Below, one piece after another: positions 5,260 to 7,404 of a DNA stretch of 7,404 bases. Position numbers and translations under genes: made by a program. The first letter of the stretch is position 1. Each line of letters begins with the position of its first letter. The notes beneath the pieces were generated by a model. It did not search any database, was not told where the DNA came from, and saw only the letters and a program-made list of their open reading frames with translations. Location of the stretch: NCBI GenBank assembly GCA_003158705.1, contig PMKX01000022.1, forward strand, positions 1 to 7,404. Direction: 5' to 3'. The DNA is from Actinomycetota bacterium (GTDB taxonomy: Bacteria > Actinomycetota > Thermoleophilia > UBA2241).

Positions 5260-5961
5260 GTGAGCGTCAAACGCGTGGCGACCGGCGTGAACCAGATCGG
5301 ACTGGGCGGCGTGAACGCGTTCCTGCTCGAGACGGACGACGGTCTGGTGCTCATCGACACCGGCTTCAGTCGCAGTAGTGCACGTATCGCGGCGGCGTTC
5401 AGTAGCTTGGGGCGGTCGCCGAGCGACGTGCGCGCGATCATCGTGACTCATCTGCACGGCGACCACACGGGCTGTCTGGCGGAGCTCAAGCGCCAGAGTG
5501 GGGGCGAGGTGTGGATGCATGCCGCCGACGCGGCCCTGGTGCGCGCCGGTGTCGGGGGTCGGCAGATGCATCCTGGGCCGGGCCTGTTGATCCACGCGAT
5601 GGCCCCCCTCCTACTGAGGGGGCCGCTGCCCGAGGGCGTGCCGGTGCCGGTCGAGCACGAGGTCGGCGACGGGGAGGTTCTGCCGTTCGGTGACCTGAGG
5701 GCCGTGCACACGCCCGGGCACACTGCTGGTCATCTGGCGCTGCTGCTTCCGCGGGACGGCGGCGTGCTCTTCGTCGGCGACGCCGCCTCGCGCATGACGC
5801 ACCTCGGCATGAGCCCGATCTACGAGGACGTCGCCGAGGGCCGTCGCAGTCTCGCCAAGCTGGCGGCACTCGACTTCGAGATCGCCTGCTTCTCGCACGG
5901 CCGGCCTATCGTCGGCGGCGCTGACCGGCGCTTCCGTGCCCGCTGGGCGAGCGCTGGCTAG
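5260..5961 (+). CDS. Metallo-beta-lactamase-fold hydrolase
   Basis: A 233-residue cytosolic protein (no signal peptide). It starts at GTG 5260 with a strong AGAGGAGG at 5246-5253. The N-terminal strands (NAFLLETDDGLVLIDTGF) lead to the metal motif THLHGDHTG with H64, H66, D68 and H69. The remaining ligands are H154 in TPGHTAGH, D174 in VGDAAS and H213 in FSHGRPI. The full set predicts a binuclear (usually zinc) hydrolase. The length and the GDAA...SHGRP ending resemble glyoxalase-II-like or lactonase-like members and not beta-lactamases conferring resistance. The substrate cannot be deduced. The insertion at about 100-130, rich in Gly/Pro/Leu, probably shapes the pocket. It follows the flavin-protein gene by 32 bp and ends 54 bp before the converging trpA stop. 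Confidence 0.93.
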   Translation: MSVKRVATGVNQIGLGGVNAFLLETDDGLVLIDTGFSRSSARIAAAFSSLGRSPSDVRAIIVTHLHGDHTGCLAELKRQSGGEVWMHAADAALVRAGVGGRQMHPGPGLLIHAMAPLLLRGPLPEGVPVPVEHEVGDGEVLPFGDLRAVHTPGHTAGHLALLLPRDGGVLFVGDAASRMTHLGMSPIYEDVAEGRRSLAKLAALDFEIACFSHGRPIVGGADRRFRARWASAG

Positions 5962-6003
5962 GCGCAGCGCGTGGTCCCATCTGGGGGTGCAGAAGTGCGG
6001 TGC

Positions 6004-6016
6004 GTCCGGGCCGGAC
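6004..6016. terminator. Weak hairpin between the converging operons
   Basis: GTCCG-GGC-CGGAC forms a 5-bp stem with a 3-nt loop and overlaps the trpA stop by one base. There is no T-run on either side, so it is not a classical rho-independent terminator. It is the only inverted repeat noticed in the 54-bp gap 5962-6015. Confidence 0.2.
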
Positions 6017-6842
6017 TAGGCCGAGTTGGCGGCGATTGCCGCGGAAGCCTCGCGCAGGAGACCGCCGACGGCCGCGCAAGCGGCAGCGGGGCTCGAGCTA
6101 CGCAGCACCAGGTCGATGAGGGCGCTGCCGATGATGACGCCGTCGGCGAGGCGGGCGACGTGTGCCGCCTGCTGCGGCGTGGAGATGCCGAAGCCGACGG
6201 CGAGGGGCGCGGCTGTGCGGGCGCGGAGCCGGGCGATCAGCTCGGGCAGCTCCGCGCCTACCTCCTGCCGTGCTCCCGTGACACCGGTCACGGACACGCA
6301 GTACACGAAGGCGGCCGCAGCTTCGGCGACGAGGTCGAGGCGCGCGTCCGTGCTGGTGGGCGTGGCCATGGGCACGAGAGCCACGCCGTGAGCAGCGGCC
6401 AGAGCGGCGAGGCCGCCGGCTTCGGCGGCGAGGGTCGCCGCCGGTCCCGCGGCCTCGTCCAGCGGCAGGTCTGGGATCACGAGCGCTTCGACGCCTGCCG
6501 CTGCTGCGCGCGCGAAGAACGCCGCCGGCCCAAAGGCTAGTACCGTGTTCAGGTAGGTGAGCAGCACGAAGGGCACGGCGGCGCTGTGCGCGGCGGCCAG
6601 CTCCAGCACGTCGGCTGGCGTGACGCCGGCGCAGAGCGCCTCGTGTGTGGAGCGCTGCACGACCGGGCCGTCGGCGATGGGGTCGGAGAAGGGCACGCCG
6701 AGCTCGACGATGTCGGCGCCGGAGGCGATCAGCGTGTCGATCAGGTCGTGGCAGGTCGCCAGGTCGGGGTGCCCGCCGGTCAAGTAGGGGATGAGGGCGG
6801 CGCGGCCGGCCTTAGGCGCCGCAAACGCCTGCGCCAGCCGAG

Positions 6843-6846
<4 letters not shown>
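6016..6846 (-). CDS. trpA: Tryptophan synthase alpha subunit
   Basis: TrpA cleaves indole-3-glycerol phosphate to indole and glyceraldehyde-3-phosphate; indole is channelled to TrpB. The protein has 276 residues and a TIM-barrel pattern. The opening is [11 protein letters not shown]. The catalytic Glu48 and Asp59 lie in [15 protein letters not shown]. Further motifs are [37 protein letters not shown] and [11 protein letters not shown], and the phosphate-binding [12 protein letters not shown]. The start is GTG 6846, overlapping the trpB stop by 4 bp (GTGA), which implies translational coupling in the usual trpBA order. Between IPDLP and GVTG it is about 11 residues longer than E. coli TrpA (as I recall that sequence), in an Ala/Gly-rich stretch near residues 132-148. 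All key residues are present, so it should be active. Confidence 0.97.

Positions 6847-7404
<558 letters not shown>

Noticed and set aside
5971..6540. + strand open frame of 189 codons opposite trpA
   Set aside because: Gly/Arg-rich antisense shadow of trpA without a ribosome site or motif.

Overview
The window is about 7.4 kb of GC-rich bacterial DNA, densely coded in short operons with frequent 4-8 bp stop/start overlaps. A high-GC actinobacterial-type genome fits best: a secA-prfB pair, a lipoprotein of actinobacterial style, a 'putative sensor' membrane domain, PadR regulators and several GTG starts. A deep-branching Actinomycetota class such as Thermoleophilia or Coriobacteriia is my guess. 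The sequence alone does not prove the taxon.

Left part (1-2957, + strand): the C-terminal 365 residues of the preprotein translocase ATPase SecA, ending in its zinc-binding tail. A short predicted lipoprotein of unknown function overlaps the secA stop by 4 bp. Next comes prfB (release factor 2) in two frames, joined by the classical autoregulatory +1 frameshift at CTT TGA C. A tRNA-Val(GAC) follows, with its own extended -10 promoter and an unusual C at position 33.

Middle part (2970-4813): a three-gene operon on the - strand. It encodes a cytosolic PadR-family repressor, a small 2TM-domain membrane protein, and a four-helix 'putative sensor' membrane protein whose C-terminus is a winged-helix domain instead of a kinase. 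That winged helix aligns without gaps to the PadR protein of the same operon. The operon promoter (TTGACG, 18 bp, TATTCT) carries two CGTAA/TTACG palindromes, one filling the spacer and one at the expected start site. This module is the most interesting part of the window. It looks like an autoregulated, membrane-linked PadR circuit in which a membrane sensor may carry its own DNA-binding or repressor-partner domain.

Right part (4814-7404): a + strand pair encoding a pyridoxamine-5'-phosphate-oxidase-like flavin protein and a metallo-beta-lactamase-fold hydrolase. Converging on it from the right edge is the end of a tryptophan operon, trpB (5' end outside the window) overlapping trpA by 4 bp. 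Both tryptophan synthase subunits carry alanine/glycine-rich insertions compared with the E. coli proteins. No mobile element, CRISPR array or long repeat was seen, and no gene-free stretch reaches 300 bp (the longest is 236 bp, 4578-4813).
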